From positions 23,570-87,569 of the forward strand of contig CAYVHB010000013.1 in the NCBI GenBank assembly GCA_964450865.1: a stretch of DNA of 64,000 nucleotides, given 5' to 3'. The first letter of the stretch is position 1, and the number at the start of each line of letters is the position of its first letter. The stretch is from CAYVHB01 sp964450865 (GTDB lineage: Bacteria; Bacillota; Clostridia; Saccharofermentanales; UBA5734). A program made the position numbers and the translations under genes. This document shows positions 54,923-64,000 of the stretch, piece by piece. The notes beneath the pieces were generated by a model. That model ran no database searches. It saw nothing but the letters and a program-made list of their open reading frames with translations, and was not told the origin of the DNA.

Positions 54923-55427
54923 TATATCGGTCCTCCTGAATAATGATCCTGGTTCTCTGCATACAAGAGCGTGAAAATCCTGGCCTGTTTACTGCTGCAA
55001 AATCGGCTGAATCTGCTGCAGTCAGATATGACATCCATCATGACTATTACAGTGTATCATAAAAAGCCAGCACCCGGGCTGTCTGGTTATGAGGGAATTG
55101 TCAGGGGCCTTTTCTGGGTGTATGCTATATCGCCCGTATCATTTCCGGACCGGGCAGACAGCCGGCCCGGCCAAAGCCATGGGCCGGGAACCGAACCGAA
55201 ACCATTCCGTAATAATAAAATTTATATACATTATTTTCTGACTTCGGATATTGAAAGATTGGCATCAATTATCTTGTATTAATCTGCCTATTTTGCCAAT
55301 AATCGTTGGATTATTGGTATTAATTTGGATATCAAAGTAAATTCCATTCATAAACCATTCGGATTGACAGTTGCATCGTCATAAAGTAAATGATATAGTT
55401 TTACAATCAACCAAAAGGAGAAACGTC
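54923..55427. other. Long AT-rich intergenic region with hairpin and candidate promoter
   Basis: No gene. From 55200 the sequence becomes AT-rich. A perfect 8-base inverted repeat ccaataat (55296-55303) / attattgg (55310-55317) lies 47 bases before a TTGACA (55364-55369), followed after 17 bases by a weak TAAATG. It could be an operator-promoter for the condensation-domain gene. Confidence 0.4.
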
Positions 55428-56825
55428 ATGAGTGAATCTGTCACAAACCGCACATACTATCCATTGACCTACTCCCAGAATGTCATGCTCAATGTCCGGA
55501 AGTATTGTCTTTTCAAGCAGATCATGAATATCCCGACCTCGGTATTGATTGAAGCACCGATGGATCTGGCCCTGCTGAAGAAAGCAACCGAAATTGCGAT
55601 CCAGCGCAATGACTCATTTGCCATCCGCATCGCAGAACAGGACAAGAAGTTCGTCCAGTATTTTGCCGATCACGATGTGCTGACCCTGGAGGTCAAGGAC
55701 TTTACAGGCAAAACCGAAGAAGCCATGCTGAAGTTTTTCCACAAAATTGGCGCAACGCCGATGAAGCTGGAAGATGCTCCGCTGGCCCATATTTATATTG
55801 TCAAGACACCCGACGCCCGCTATGGCCTGTACAGCTCGATTGCCCATATCATCATGGACTCCTGGTCGATCAGCATGTTCTACAAGGATGTCCTGGCAGT
55901 GTATGAAGCCCTGCAGAATAACGCAGACTTGCCCAGGCCACTCCCCAGCTACAAGGTCGCTTTCCAGAAAGAACTGGCCTATATGACCTCCCAGCGACGC
56001 GACGCAGATGAGCAGTTCTGGATCGATGAAATCGCCAAGCAGCCGACCTTGCCGATCGCAACCCCCGCCAATGGGATTGCCGTTCTCGAGAAGATCCGCA
56101 AAAAAATGAAGGATCCGAATTACCGCTACGACAACACCATTTATTTGCTGCAGGCAGCCAAACATGAAGTCATGATGATTGAAAAAGAAGATATCGACAA
56201 AATGGCCCGTTTCTGCAGTGAAAATCAGATTGCAACCATGCAAGTTCTTTTTTTGCTGGGTCTGCGCACCTTCCTGTCACGTGTCAACAACCGTCAGCCG
56301 GATGTCGGCATCAATGGCACGGTTGCGCGGCGTGGCACCATTGAAGAGAAATATTCAGGGGGTACGCGCCTGCACTTCTTCCCGTTCCGGACTATCCTGC
56401 CAGAAGAGATGACCTTCAAGGAAGCCCTCAATATTCTTATCAACAAGCAGCATAATCTCTATCGCCATACCGAGTATGATCCGTGGTCATACAGCGCGCT
56501 CGAAATCATGAACTTGCCCGATTGCAAACCTGGTTGTTCCGTCCGGGCCATGACGCTGACCTTCCAGCCAGTACCGATGGCCGGACCGAAGGGCGAGAAA
56601 GTCAGCACCCGCTGGTACTGCAATGGCACCGCCCTGCAGCTGCTTTATCTGACGGTCATGGATGGCGATGGTACAGGTGCCCTGCGTTGTTACTACGAAT
56701 ACATGAAGAGCTATATCAAAGTTGAAACAGTCCATAAGCTGCACAATTATATGCTGAAGGTCATCCTGGCTGGCGTTGCGAACCCCAGCATCACGATTGG
56801 TGAACTGCTCGACCTGCCGGTCTGA
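55428..56825 (+). CDS. Stand-alone condensation-domain protein (NRPS C-domain-like acyltransferase)
   Basis: A 465-residue cytoplasmic protein with the chloramphenicol-acetyltransferase-like fold of nonribosomal peptide condensation domains. N-terminal YPLTYSQNVMLN is motif C1; the active-site motif HxxxDS appears as HIIMDSWS (about residue 140), with Ile in place of the first His of HHxxxDG. DVGINGTVARR and later segments fit the C-terminal lobe. There are no adenylation or carrier domains in the protein or the window. AAAGGAG precedes the ATG. Such single C-domain proteins join an acyl or aminoacyl carrier to an amine; the substrate is unknown. Confidence 0.8.
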   Translation: MSESVTNRTYYPLTYSQNVMLNVRKYCLFKQIMNIPTSVLIEAPMDLALLKKATEIAIQRNDSFAIRIAEQDKKFVQYFADHDVLTLEVKDFTGKTEEAMLKFFHKIGATPMKLEDAPLAHIYIVKTPDARYGLYSSIAHIIMDSWSISMFYKDVLAVYEALQNNADLPRPLPSYKVAFQKELAYMTSQRRDADEQFWIDEIAKQPTLPIATPANGIAVLEKIRKKMKDPNYRYDNTIYLLQAAKHEVMMIEKEDIDKMARFCSENQIATMQVLFLLGLRTFLSRVNNRQPDVGINGTVARRGTIEEKYSGGTRLHFFPFRTILPEEMTFKEALNILINKQHNLYRHTEYDPWSYSALEIMNLPDCKPGCSVRAMTLTFQPVPMAGPKGEKVSTRWYCNGTALQLLYLTVMDGDGTGALRCYYEYMKSYIKVETVHKLHNYMLKVILAGVANPSITIGELLDLPV

Positions 56826-56960
56826 TCCCCCCGACTGAAGAAACACCGATCCGGGGAGCCGGCCTGCATCGCCAGTCAATGTTTCCGGCTTGTGCCGAAG
56901 TCCGATGTCACCACGCTTGTATGACAGTCAGAATAACCCTGGACCAGGCCAAGAACTATA

Positions 56961-56998
56961 AAGGCCGTCACCGGTTCGCCGGTGACGGCCTTTCCTTA
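56961..56998. terminator. Terminator after the condensation-domain gene
   Basis: Perfect 14-base stem (aaggccgtcaccgg / ccggtgacggcctt) with the loop ttcg, followed by a short T-run. Lies 135 bases after the stop. Confidence 0.8.
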
Positions 56999-57068
56999 CC
57001 AGAAGAAGGATTTACATAGCTGGAAAATATTGCATTGTTTCTCATCTTTCCTGATTATTTCCAGACAT

Positions 57069-57351
57069 AAAAAGAGCTCCAGCGAACCTTTAATCAAGTT
57101 ACGATTCCTTTGCGTATGCCCTTTTTCCGTGCGAATTTTGCGGTTTTATATTTGAACTTTGATTTCTTTGATTCATTTCAGCTTGGATCTTAACATCCTT
57201 GACTGAATTCATCTCAGCTATCATTATTCATTTACTTGACCTGTAACTTGTTTACACTTTTTAGGTGTACCGTCAGTCACTGTTCGCTTTCCACTTGTAG
57301 GTGGCGGCATTCCGTCAGGTTTTCTTGGCTTTTTAGTATTCCCTGGAGCTT
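57069..57351 (-). ncRNA. Structured non-coding RNA, about 283 nt, class not assigned (raiA-type is one candidate)
   Basis: A transcript from the promoter at 57358-57385 would start near 57351. The 5' end (AGCUCCAG, 57350-57343) pairs perfectly with the 3' end (CUGGAGCU, 57082-57075), and a U-run follows (57073-57069), so the first helix and terminator coincide. Nested inside are ACCUG/CAGGU (57320-57316 with 57243-57239), CCAC/GUGG (57304-57301 with 57294-57291), UACAC/GUGUA (57269-57265 with 57257-57253), UUCAG/CUGAA (57207-57203 with 57181-57177) around GGAU/AUCC, and a 9-bp helix with one bulge (57164-57155 with 57100-57092). None conflict. The sequence is A-rich between helices. It lacks tmRNA, RNase P or 6S hallmarks. 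I lean to raiA RNA among known classes but cannot confirm it. Confidence 0.75.
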
Positions 57352-57357
57352 GATTTA

Positions 57358-57385
57358 ATTATAGCATATCCACATGTAATGTCAA
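57358..57385 (-). promoter_or_regulatory. Consensus sigma-A promoter of the structured RNA
   Basis: Minus strand: TTGACA (57380-57385), 16-base spacer with an extended TATGC before TATAAT (57358-57363). Both hexamers are perfect, the best promoter in the window. Confidence 0.85.
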
Positions 57386-57531
57386 TATCTAACAGCTTTT
57401 TGTCATAATTAAACATGTAAAATTATTGTGAATTAAATTGATGAATACTATGAATGAATCGCCGCGTATTTTCTATGCCATTTTGATTCTGGACCTCTGG
57501 CTGCCATCTCACTGGCTTGCCGCACCGCTGT

Positions 57532-58290
57532 TCAACGGATACCTTTGATCTGAAAGGACGGCGCTGGCGAAGGCTGGCGCGCCAGGATAAGTTTGTAAAA
57601 AATTCGGGCGGCGTCAAGCCGGGTCAGCACATGATCGGTGGTCATACGTATCGGATCATCAGCGGACAGTTGCAAATAATCTGCCAGCGTCTGCACCGAA
57701 TCCGCAGGCAGTTCCAATAATCTGGCCAGAATCCGAGCTGCCTCCTGACGGCTGATTGGCTGGTCTGGGAAAAAAGACTGATCAGTCCTGTCAGATTGCC
57801 AGCCGAACAAATCCCGCACCGCCTCAACCTGTGCGTAGTGCGGATGATTGGGCAGGACATCTACGTAGGATGGTTGCAGGGACCGATTGCCAGACAGCCG
57901 GAAAATACGATCCAGGATCCCGACGAATTCCACCCGGGAGATTGCCCCGTCAGGCTGAAAGGTACCATCTGCTTGTGGCTGCAGCAGTCCGAAACCAATT
58001 ACGGCAACAACGGCTTGCTGATCCGGATGGCCTTGCTGCAAATCAGCAAAGGTTGGCATTGTAGGTTGCGGCGGCTGCTGGGGAGAGCGCGTCAGCAGGA
58101 TCATGATGACGATGGCTGCGACGGCAACCAGCAGGATAGCGCCCCCGAAAACCAGCCAGCGATTGCGGCGCTTTTTCCAGAAGGCAGCAGGCCCGGTCAC
58201 CAGGCCAGCCTTCGACTGTGTTACCGCTCCATGCCCGACTTGAGGATTCGGATCGCTTTTCTGACCAGTTTTTGCATCATTTTTCATCAT
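57532..58290 (-). CDS. Membrane-anchored S-layer-homology (SLH) domain protein
   Basis: A 252-residue protein. A basic cytoplasmic N-terminus (about 1-40) precedes one membrane helix (WLVFGGAILLVAVAAIVIMILL, about 45-66), then Pro-rich spacer. The rest holds SLH-like repeats: FADLQQGHPDQQAVVAVIGFG with DGTFQPDGAISRVEF, a second with YVDVLPNHPHYAQVEAV and SFFPDQPISRQEAARIL, and a partial third. SLH domains bind cell-wall polymers, so it may link membrane and wall. The ATG follows AGGGGAG. It lies 130 bases after the giant surface protein and is probably co-transcribed with it. Confidence 0.85.
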   Translation of the reverse strand: MMKNDAKTGQKSDPNPQVGHGAVTQSKAGLVTGPAAFWKKRRNRWLVFGGAILLVAVAAIVIMILLTRSPQQPPQPTMPTFADLQQGHPDQQAVVAVIGFGLLQPQADGTFQPDGAISRVEFVGILDRIFRLSGNRSLQPSYVDVLPNHPHYAQVEAVRDLFGWQSDRTDQSFFPDQPISRQEAARILARLLELPADSVQTLADYLQLSADDPIRMTTDHVLTRLDAARIFYKLILARQPSPAPSFQIKGIR

Positions 58291-58420
58291 TGTTCTCCCC
58301 TGCAACTGAGAGTTTGTGCTGTTACACAGCGAATGATAACCGGCAAATTCCCACTCGTAGCCGCAGCTCAATATCTCAAAACAAGGCCGCCCGGCCGGAT
58401 CGGGCCGCCATTTACTTCCC

Positions 58421-61400
58421 TCAAAGCTGCGGGTCAATGAATATTGGTACGAACGGCACGCCATTTTCATTCATGATCCGCAAATACTCGCACAGCACGT
58501 TCACAATGTTGGTATAGGCGGTCTCGGCGAATTGGGACGGAATCCCTTCGGTCCAGTAATTGACGATAAAAATGACTGCCGTGCCGGGCGTCTGGGCGAT
58601 CCGGTAAGCAAGGTCATAGTCAAAGAAGAAGCCGTAAATCTCGGCCAGAATCAGCCACGTCGCTGTAAAAACCACATAGTGAGGGACAAAGACACCGGCG
58701 ACCGCGGTGCTGGTGTCAATCATGCTGCTGCCAAGTTTTTCCGAGTACGCCGCTTTCTTGATCGGATCCGTTGTCGTATTGTACTTGTAAAGGTTATAAC
58801 TGACCTCAATCACACCGACCGCGACCGCCAGGCCAACGGAGAATTTTTTGCTGGTCAGGCATGCAAAGCGGCCCGTCGTTCCAGCCCTGGCAGCTGTACC
58901 GGTACTAATTTTATAGAAAGCCTGTACAGTTGTGCCAGCCCCGGTTGTCGCCTTGGCTGCGTAATAAACAACCGTGATGGTATCCCCTTCCTGATAGGCT
59001 TTCCAGGCTTGCTGGCCATTTGTATAAATCGTGACCAGCCCGGCCGCGGCGTTGAGACCTTGCGTCAGCCTGGCAAAGCCCGGGGAACGGACGATGCTGG
59101 TGGCTGGCAAAGCCTCGACTGAATCAGCCCGATAGTAAATTACATTTGAATACTTGACAAGGGTCAGGCTGTTGCGGGCAGCGTTCAGCGTTTTATTGAC
59201 GTAGGCAAGGATTTTCAGCTGCATGCTGGCGAGCTTGTATTGTTCCCCCGCCTGGGCAGCGGGGTCATAAGTCAGGGTTTCCGTTGCATACTCGACAACC
59301 TGGGTATGCGGGTCGTTTTCCAGGGCAAGAACCGCTTCATATGTCGGAATCGCTTCATTGAAGTCAGCCAGCGAGCGCAAACCCTGGCTGAGGATGTTGC
59401 CACTGCCGTCCGGATTGCGCGTATAGGCCACATCACGGGTCAGGGCAGTCAGATTCCAGTTGAGCGGGAGCGGGTCAATCTTGACTGACCCGTTCTGGCC
59501 CGTGACCCAGACCGGGGTTATCTTCAAGTAATAGGCCGGCAGCAGGGCTTTCTCGGCTGGCATATTGACAGTAAAACTATAGACATCCTGGCCGGGACAG
59601 TCTGCAAGCGCAACCATTGTTTCGGTTGGTACGTTGGTGTCGTCGTCGAAATCATTACTTTTGTAAAAGGTATATTGAAATCCGATTTCCTTGTATTGAC
59701 TATCGTCAACGTTATAGATCTGGTCGTCCAGGCCGGCCTGCATGAACTGGAACGTGTAGGACTGATCCGCACCAACACGCACCTGGACCGGGAACAGGAG
59801 ATAGGTAAAGTAATTATCCGCATTGGGGTATAAAATCTCTTCAAAGTTTTTTAGCGAAACGGACTGGTAATCGACGAGGTAGTCATATTTAAAACGGTAT
59901 TCGGTCCGATGGAGATGGTCAGCCTCAAAGGTATATTCGTCTTCGGCCTGCAAGTCACTGCCCTTCTCCTTGTAGCGGCTGCTGAGGGCGGCAATATCGC
60001 GGATTGCCCAGGATTTGAATTTTTCGCCGGCGAAGACCCGGTCGACCGCCTGCCGGTAAGTCTTGGCATTCATCGTGCTCTGACGTGTGCCGGAGCGATA
60101 GTCCGTGTAGGAATAGACCAGCGTGTCACTCAGGCTGAGCAAGTCGAAATCCATGTCATAAATGTCGACCCAGCCATCCAGGCCATGGGCGGCAACCGGC
60201 TGCTCGAAGCGGACCATGCCAACCTTCTGCAAGGGCTCGGCGACCGGATTGGCTGGATTGAGGGTGGGCGAAAGATCCTTGCCGTCAATCAGGCCGTCAT
60301 CATCGGAGTCTGGATCATCCGGATCACAACCATATAGCAGTTCATCCGCGTCGGACAAATAGTCCTTATCCCGATCCGGACCGGTCAGGCCCAGCGAATC
60401 ATCCGTCCGGGTCAGATGCACAGTAATGGATTGGGCAAATGACTGGTCACTGGTCACGCCGTGGCTATTGTAATTAACATAGCCATCCCTGGCTACAGCA
60501 AATGAATAGCGTCCCAGTGGTACACCAGTAAAACAGCACCAGCCGTCTTCACCGGTCTCCACGCTGGCCGTTACACCATCCTGATCAGTCAGGATCACCG
60601 TCGCCCCAATGACATCATCCAGATCATCTTCGGTATGGATATAGACAAAGCGCGTCGGCATGGGCACGGTGGCCGTCAAGGTCGCGGCCGGGGATGCGTT
60701 ATTATCCTCACGGCCTTCGGCGATGAGCGAATCCGGATCGGCAACCACACGGATCTGCCAGGAGCGGGTTACGGTGGCGGGGGTGGCCAGTTTGCCGGAA
60801 ACACCACTGAGTGCCTGGTATGGCAGGTCGACTGCCGGCACAGCGGGGATCTGCCAGGTGTACGCCGCGGTGGCCGCCGACGAACCATTGATCTGGGCCA
60901 GGGTACTGTCCCCAACTGGCTCATCATTGGCATAAAAACGCACGACCGGATTTTGCACCAGGGCAGCACTGGTATTTTTTATGGTCGCTGCCAGGGTCAC
61001 AGGTTCACCGGTTACCGGTGTTTCCGGCTGCCAGGACAGATCCGGACTGGTCACATCCAGATCGGGCGGCAGGACCTGCAGATCGAGCGCGGCTGTGTTG
61101 TCCAGTTCGCTGTCCTCGGTTATTTTCTGGTTTGGATCAAGCACCACGGCAAAGTTTGCCTGGCCACTCAGTGTCGGAGGCGCACTCCAGTCATAGGTTA
61201 CTGTCTGGGCTTGCAGCGGATCAAGCAGCATCCGTTCGATAGTCTTGTGCGCGACAACAGCACCATTGATCTTGAAATCTACTTCCAGCGCCTGGTTCGG
61301 GAAGGAAGCGCCCTGGCTGTGAATCGTAGCTTTTAAAGTCACCCTGGCCCCCGGGAGGATGGGAGTAGCCAGACAGGACAAATCATCAGCTGTTACATAA

Positions 61401-63186
61401 AAATTGGGCGTAAGCAAGCCGTTGTTTTGCAAGGGTATTTCGATGGTGGCGATATTATTTGTCTCATCGCTCTCACTAAGCTGATTATAGACATCGGTCA
61501 CAACCGTAAACTGGACCGGTTCGGTCTGGTCTTCCGGTACTTTGTAAGCGGGCAAGGTCAGGTAGAGCAGATTGTTGCGAACTACAAAATCATTCTCGGC
61601 GAGCTCCTGTCCGTCGACCATGGCTCGCCAGGCGACCCGGTTATTATCGGAGGGGAACGAGATGGACGCCAGATTCGAAAGGATGGCCCGCAAATATAAA
61701 TATTGGCCAGGCACAGCCACAACCGACGAAGCCCAGTAGAGATCACCGGGGCGGACTGCCAGGTCATGAGCCAGGACCGGAATGCCCAGGCTGGCTGTCG
61801 AGCCGTTGCTGAGAATAACGCGGAAATCAAGCGGGGCCTGACGATTAAAAGGAACCTGGTAATTGCAGGACACTTCAAAGTATCCTGACGAACGCGCACT
61901 GGCGCGGCGATTGTCGTTGAAGATCACTACGCCATTAACCTGAAAGCGGACATTGATATCTTCACTGGCTTCGCTGCTGTTGTAATTGATCCGGGCCTTC
62001 AGGTGCAGGCGCTGGCCAGGCTGGGCTGCGCTGACCCGGTCGCCGGGGGCGTCATCCTTGACGCTCCAGACAGACAGGCCAGTGGCATCCACGGATAAAG
62101 GTGGATGGGTATCCTCTATCGCAATATCATCCCGAAAAAGAACGGTGACAGAATGCCGGGCGTTATTGTTGTTCTCGTCGGTTTCCGGAATCTGATTATA
62201 GGGATCAACGACCGCGGATACCTCGGCAGCAGCTGTTTCATTTTGCAGCATATCAGCATATTCGCCCATTGGCAGATAGTAATTGGCGGTTACATCCTGG
62301 AAAACCTGCTTCTCCCCCAGATAGAATGGCACTTCGTCGATTATCCGGCCATTGATCAGAAACCGGACGACACTGCCGCCAGCAACCGCACCCCCTGCGG
62401 TTTGATTATACACGCGGGCTTTCAGCAGCAGGAAATTGCCGGGCCGGACCGTATCATTCATGGCCTGCAGGCTGGTGGCATCCACACCAAAATCGACCGG
62501 CAGGCTGGCTGTCGGCCGGACTGTCACAACGGCTGTCGCATGAAGTGCGGGAAACTGGTTATTGCCAACCTGTACGTAATATTGGCCTGGCTGCAGGGGG
62601 GCCTGATAGACACCGATGTTATTGATAGAACCGGCATAGGGCTGTGCAACATCGCCGCTACCAACCTGCCAGGTGAAGATGTTGCTGTCGGCACCCGCGG
62701 TGCTGGTCACGCTCTCGATACTGGCCGCGCTGGAAGCATTTGTCGCACCAGCTGCACGCGCGATACTGGGCGCGCTGCCAGCCGGGTTACCGGCTGCGAT
62801 GGTCGCGCTGCTCAAGGCAGCAGTAAACCGGACCAGCTGGCCGGGATCGACTGTCACAGCATTAGGCGTGATGACGAGGGCATCCGGCTCAGCGTCGCCG
62901 GCGACTGTAAATGCAATTTCGAGGTCTTGTGGTTGAGTCTGGCCGCTCATATCAGCGATGCCCTCGAGGGCTTTCAGGGTGTAGTCACCGGCCTCGTAAT
63001 CGGTCAGCGGCATCACTTCAACTGAGAGACCATCGATAGCAGCCTGCAGGCGGATTGGCACTTCAAAGCCTGCTGATGTCAGGACTTTAATGTGGTCGGT
63101 GTTAATGGTCAGCACATCAACAGGGGAAAGAACTGAATGAGCAAGGCCAGAATGAGCAAACGGGCGAGCAGACGGGCTTGTCGCAT
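58421..63186 (-). CDS. Giant surface protein with CARDB repeats; apparent one-base frameshift in the signal peptide
   Basis: The main frame gives about 1564 residues from a GTG (63115), but lacks a signal peptide. In another frame, an ATG at 63184-63186 after AAGGAG encodes a good signal peptide (RLLARLLILALLIQFF) and hits a stop at 63109. One extra C in the CCCC at 63123-63126 would join them. The mature protein has an N-terminal Ig-like part, five CARDB repeats (each with VxVxDLxW... and DExNN), a carboxypeptidase-regulatory-like domain (VIGATVILTDQDG), Asp-rich calcium-binding repeats (DPDDPDSDDDG), and an unrecognised 600-residue C-terminus with hydrophobic segments (AVAVGVIEVSYNLY, TATWLILAEIYGFFF). 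The frameshift may be real, phase-variable or a sequencing error. Confidence 0.82.
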
Positions 63187-63344
63187 CAAGATCACTCCTT
63201 TTCAGGCAATGCTGACCAGGCCCGGTGCAAGGACCGGACCTGGTGCTATTCAGTTTTCAAAAATGCCGGCACAAACCGGGCTAGCCAGCAGTGGTTTCCA
63301 GCAGCGGTGTCAGGATGCACGGCCAAATGCCTGAACTTGCTTTT

Positions 63345-63373
63345 ATTATATACTGTTCATACAGGTTCTAGAA
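63345..63373 (-). promoter_or_regulatory. Candidate promoter of the giant surface protein
   Basis: Minus strand: TTCTAG (63368-63373), 17-base spacer, TATAAT (63345-63350). The leader to the signal-peptide ATG would be about 150 bases. Confidence 0.5.
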
Positions 63374-63440
63374 GATTCACAGCTGATAACGATCAGATAT
63401 ACTGAATCTGGCGTTATATTTGTTTTCAGTTGCTTAGAAA

Positions 63441-63905
63441 TCAGTAACCCAGATCCGGCAAGGTAAAATCAATCGATGTGGGCATGGTGAAATTGAAAGA
63501 GGTCGTTGACGTCGTCGTGGTTTTCGTTGTAGTTTTCGTCGTAGTCCTGGTGGTCGTCTGCCGGGTCGTAGTCGCCGGTTTTTTCGTCGTGGCCACAGTT
63601 GTCGCCGTGGTTATTGTCGGTTCAAGGGTTTCGGTGGTCAGCTGTTCGCTGGCCGTTGTCTCCTCGGACGATGCGAGGGTTTCAGTTGTCGTTTCCTCAC
63701 TGTCGGGTGCCGTCAGCGAACTGGCCGTCGCACCAGTCGTCTGGTCATGCAGGGATGAAACATCAGCTGACAGCTGGCTGATCACCTGATTCTGATCCTC
63801 CAGTTTATTGATTACTTTCAGCGCAACGACAACGACAACTGTCACAATAATCAGCACACTGACTACAGCAAGAATGATTCTGAGCGATCTGTTTGTTCCA
63901 GACAT
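63441..63905 (-). CDS. Small membrane-anchored Thr-rich protein
   Basis: A 154-residue protein with an N-terminal membrane helix (IILAVVSVLIIVTVVVVVAL, residues 10-29), a short coiled segment (about 30-55) and a long Thr/Ser/Glu then Thr/Lys-rich tail (about 60-140), as in wall-spanning or glycosylated stalks. It ends in a short Phe/Asp/Leu segment. AGGAGG precedes the ATG by 6 bases. It precedes the surface protein on the same strand but a promoter lies between them. Function unknown. Confidence 0.7.
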   Translation of the reverse strand: MSGTNRSLRIILAVVSVLIIVTVVVVVALKVINKLEDQNQVISQLSADVSSLHDQTTGATASSLTAPDSEETTTETLASSEETTASEQLTTETLEPTITTATTVATTKKPATTTRQTTTRTTTKTTTKTTTTSTTSFNFTMPTSIDFTLPDLGY

Positions 63906-64000
63906 GAAATTGACCTCCTAACATTTTTACGAACAAGTGCAAAGCAGATAGAGCCTGTATAATTGGTGTAAATTGAGAAATAAAAAATGAGCCACGAGCT

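Noticed and set aside
57224..57349. 41-codon reading frame inside the structured RNA (contains TSGKRTVTDGTPKK)
   Set aside because: It has no start codon at its beginning and no ribosome site before its internal ATG; the paired ends and helices explain the region better as RNA.
57069..57351. tmRNA, RNase P RNA or 6S RNA
   Set aside because: No tRNA-like 3' end with CCA or tag reading frame, no conserved P4 sequences of RNase P, and no single long rod as in 6S RNA.
63113..63115. GTG as the real start of the giant surface protein
   Set aside because: It has no ribosome site and would give a cytoplasmic protein made of extracellular domains; the signal-peptide ATG upstream with AAGGAG is far better.

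Overview
The window looks like chromosome of an anaerobic, fermentative Gram-positive bacterium of the class Clostridia, moderately GC-rich. The clues are strong AGGAGG-type ribosome binding sites, a clostridial-type [FeFe]-hydrogenase sensory operon, a long-form glutamine synthetase, sortase-free secreted proteins with FN3/InlB/SLH-type modules, lipoproteins and sigma-A type promoters. A closer placement (for example near Saccharofermentans or Oscillospiraceae) would be a guess. I see no phage, insertion sequence, CRISPR array, rRNA or tRNA.

Layout. Positions 1-624 hold the end of a secreted M6 peptidase. From 0.9 to 5.6 kb, on the minus strand, are a VWA protein and the nickel-pincer cofactor genes larE-larB-larC, without larA. 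From 5.7 to 9.7 kb are release factor 2, an lrp-aminotransferase pair and a membrane protein. From 9.9 to 14.0 kb is a six-gene minus-strand operon (DRTGG, ATPase, HydS-like [FeFe] hydrogenase, DRTGG, PHP phosphoesterase, ATPase), the sensory part of a hydrogenase cluster without catalytic subunits. From 14.2 to 27 kb lie housekeeping genes: glutamine synthetase, ACT protein-homoserine dehydrogenase, rdgB with a phosphodiesterase, two methyltransferases, an M3 peptidase and argS. From 27.3 to 33.4 kb is a polyphosphate cluster, pfk-ppx(HD)-ppk-ppx. From 33.7 to 43.5 kb are a NYN/LOTUS protein, a secreted papain-like peptidase, a STAS-kinase-like fusion and a solute-binding lipoprotein. From 43.5 to 46.9 kb are leuC-leuD and an orphan pstS with a Pho-box-like upstream site. 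From 47 to 57 kb are an AIM24 protein, zinc-ribbon and GerMN lipoproteins, a secreted seven-bladed propeller, glycerol dehydrogenase and a stand-alone condensation-domain protein. From 57.0 to 64.0 kb are a structured RNA gene, an SLH protein, a giant CARDB surface protein and a Thr-rich membrane protein.

The most interesting signal is the gene-free block around 57.07-57.35 kb. A consensus sigma-A promoter on the minus strand would start a transcript of about 283 nt exactly at a strand whose complement lies at the 3' end, just before a U-run. Several further helices nest inside without conflict. This is a structured non-coding RNA that I cannot assign with confidence. Other points worth a look are the hydrogenase sensory operon with a probable CTG start, face-to-face promoters in front of it, a one-base frameshift in the signal peptide of the giant surface protein, the STAS-kinase fusion, an autoregulation-free prfB, and repeat-bearing leaders of several genes.
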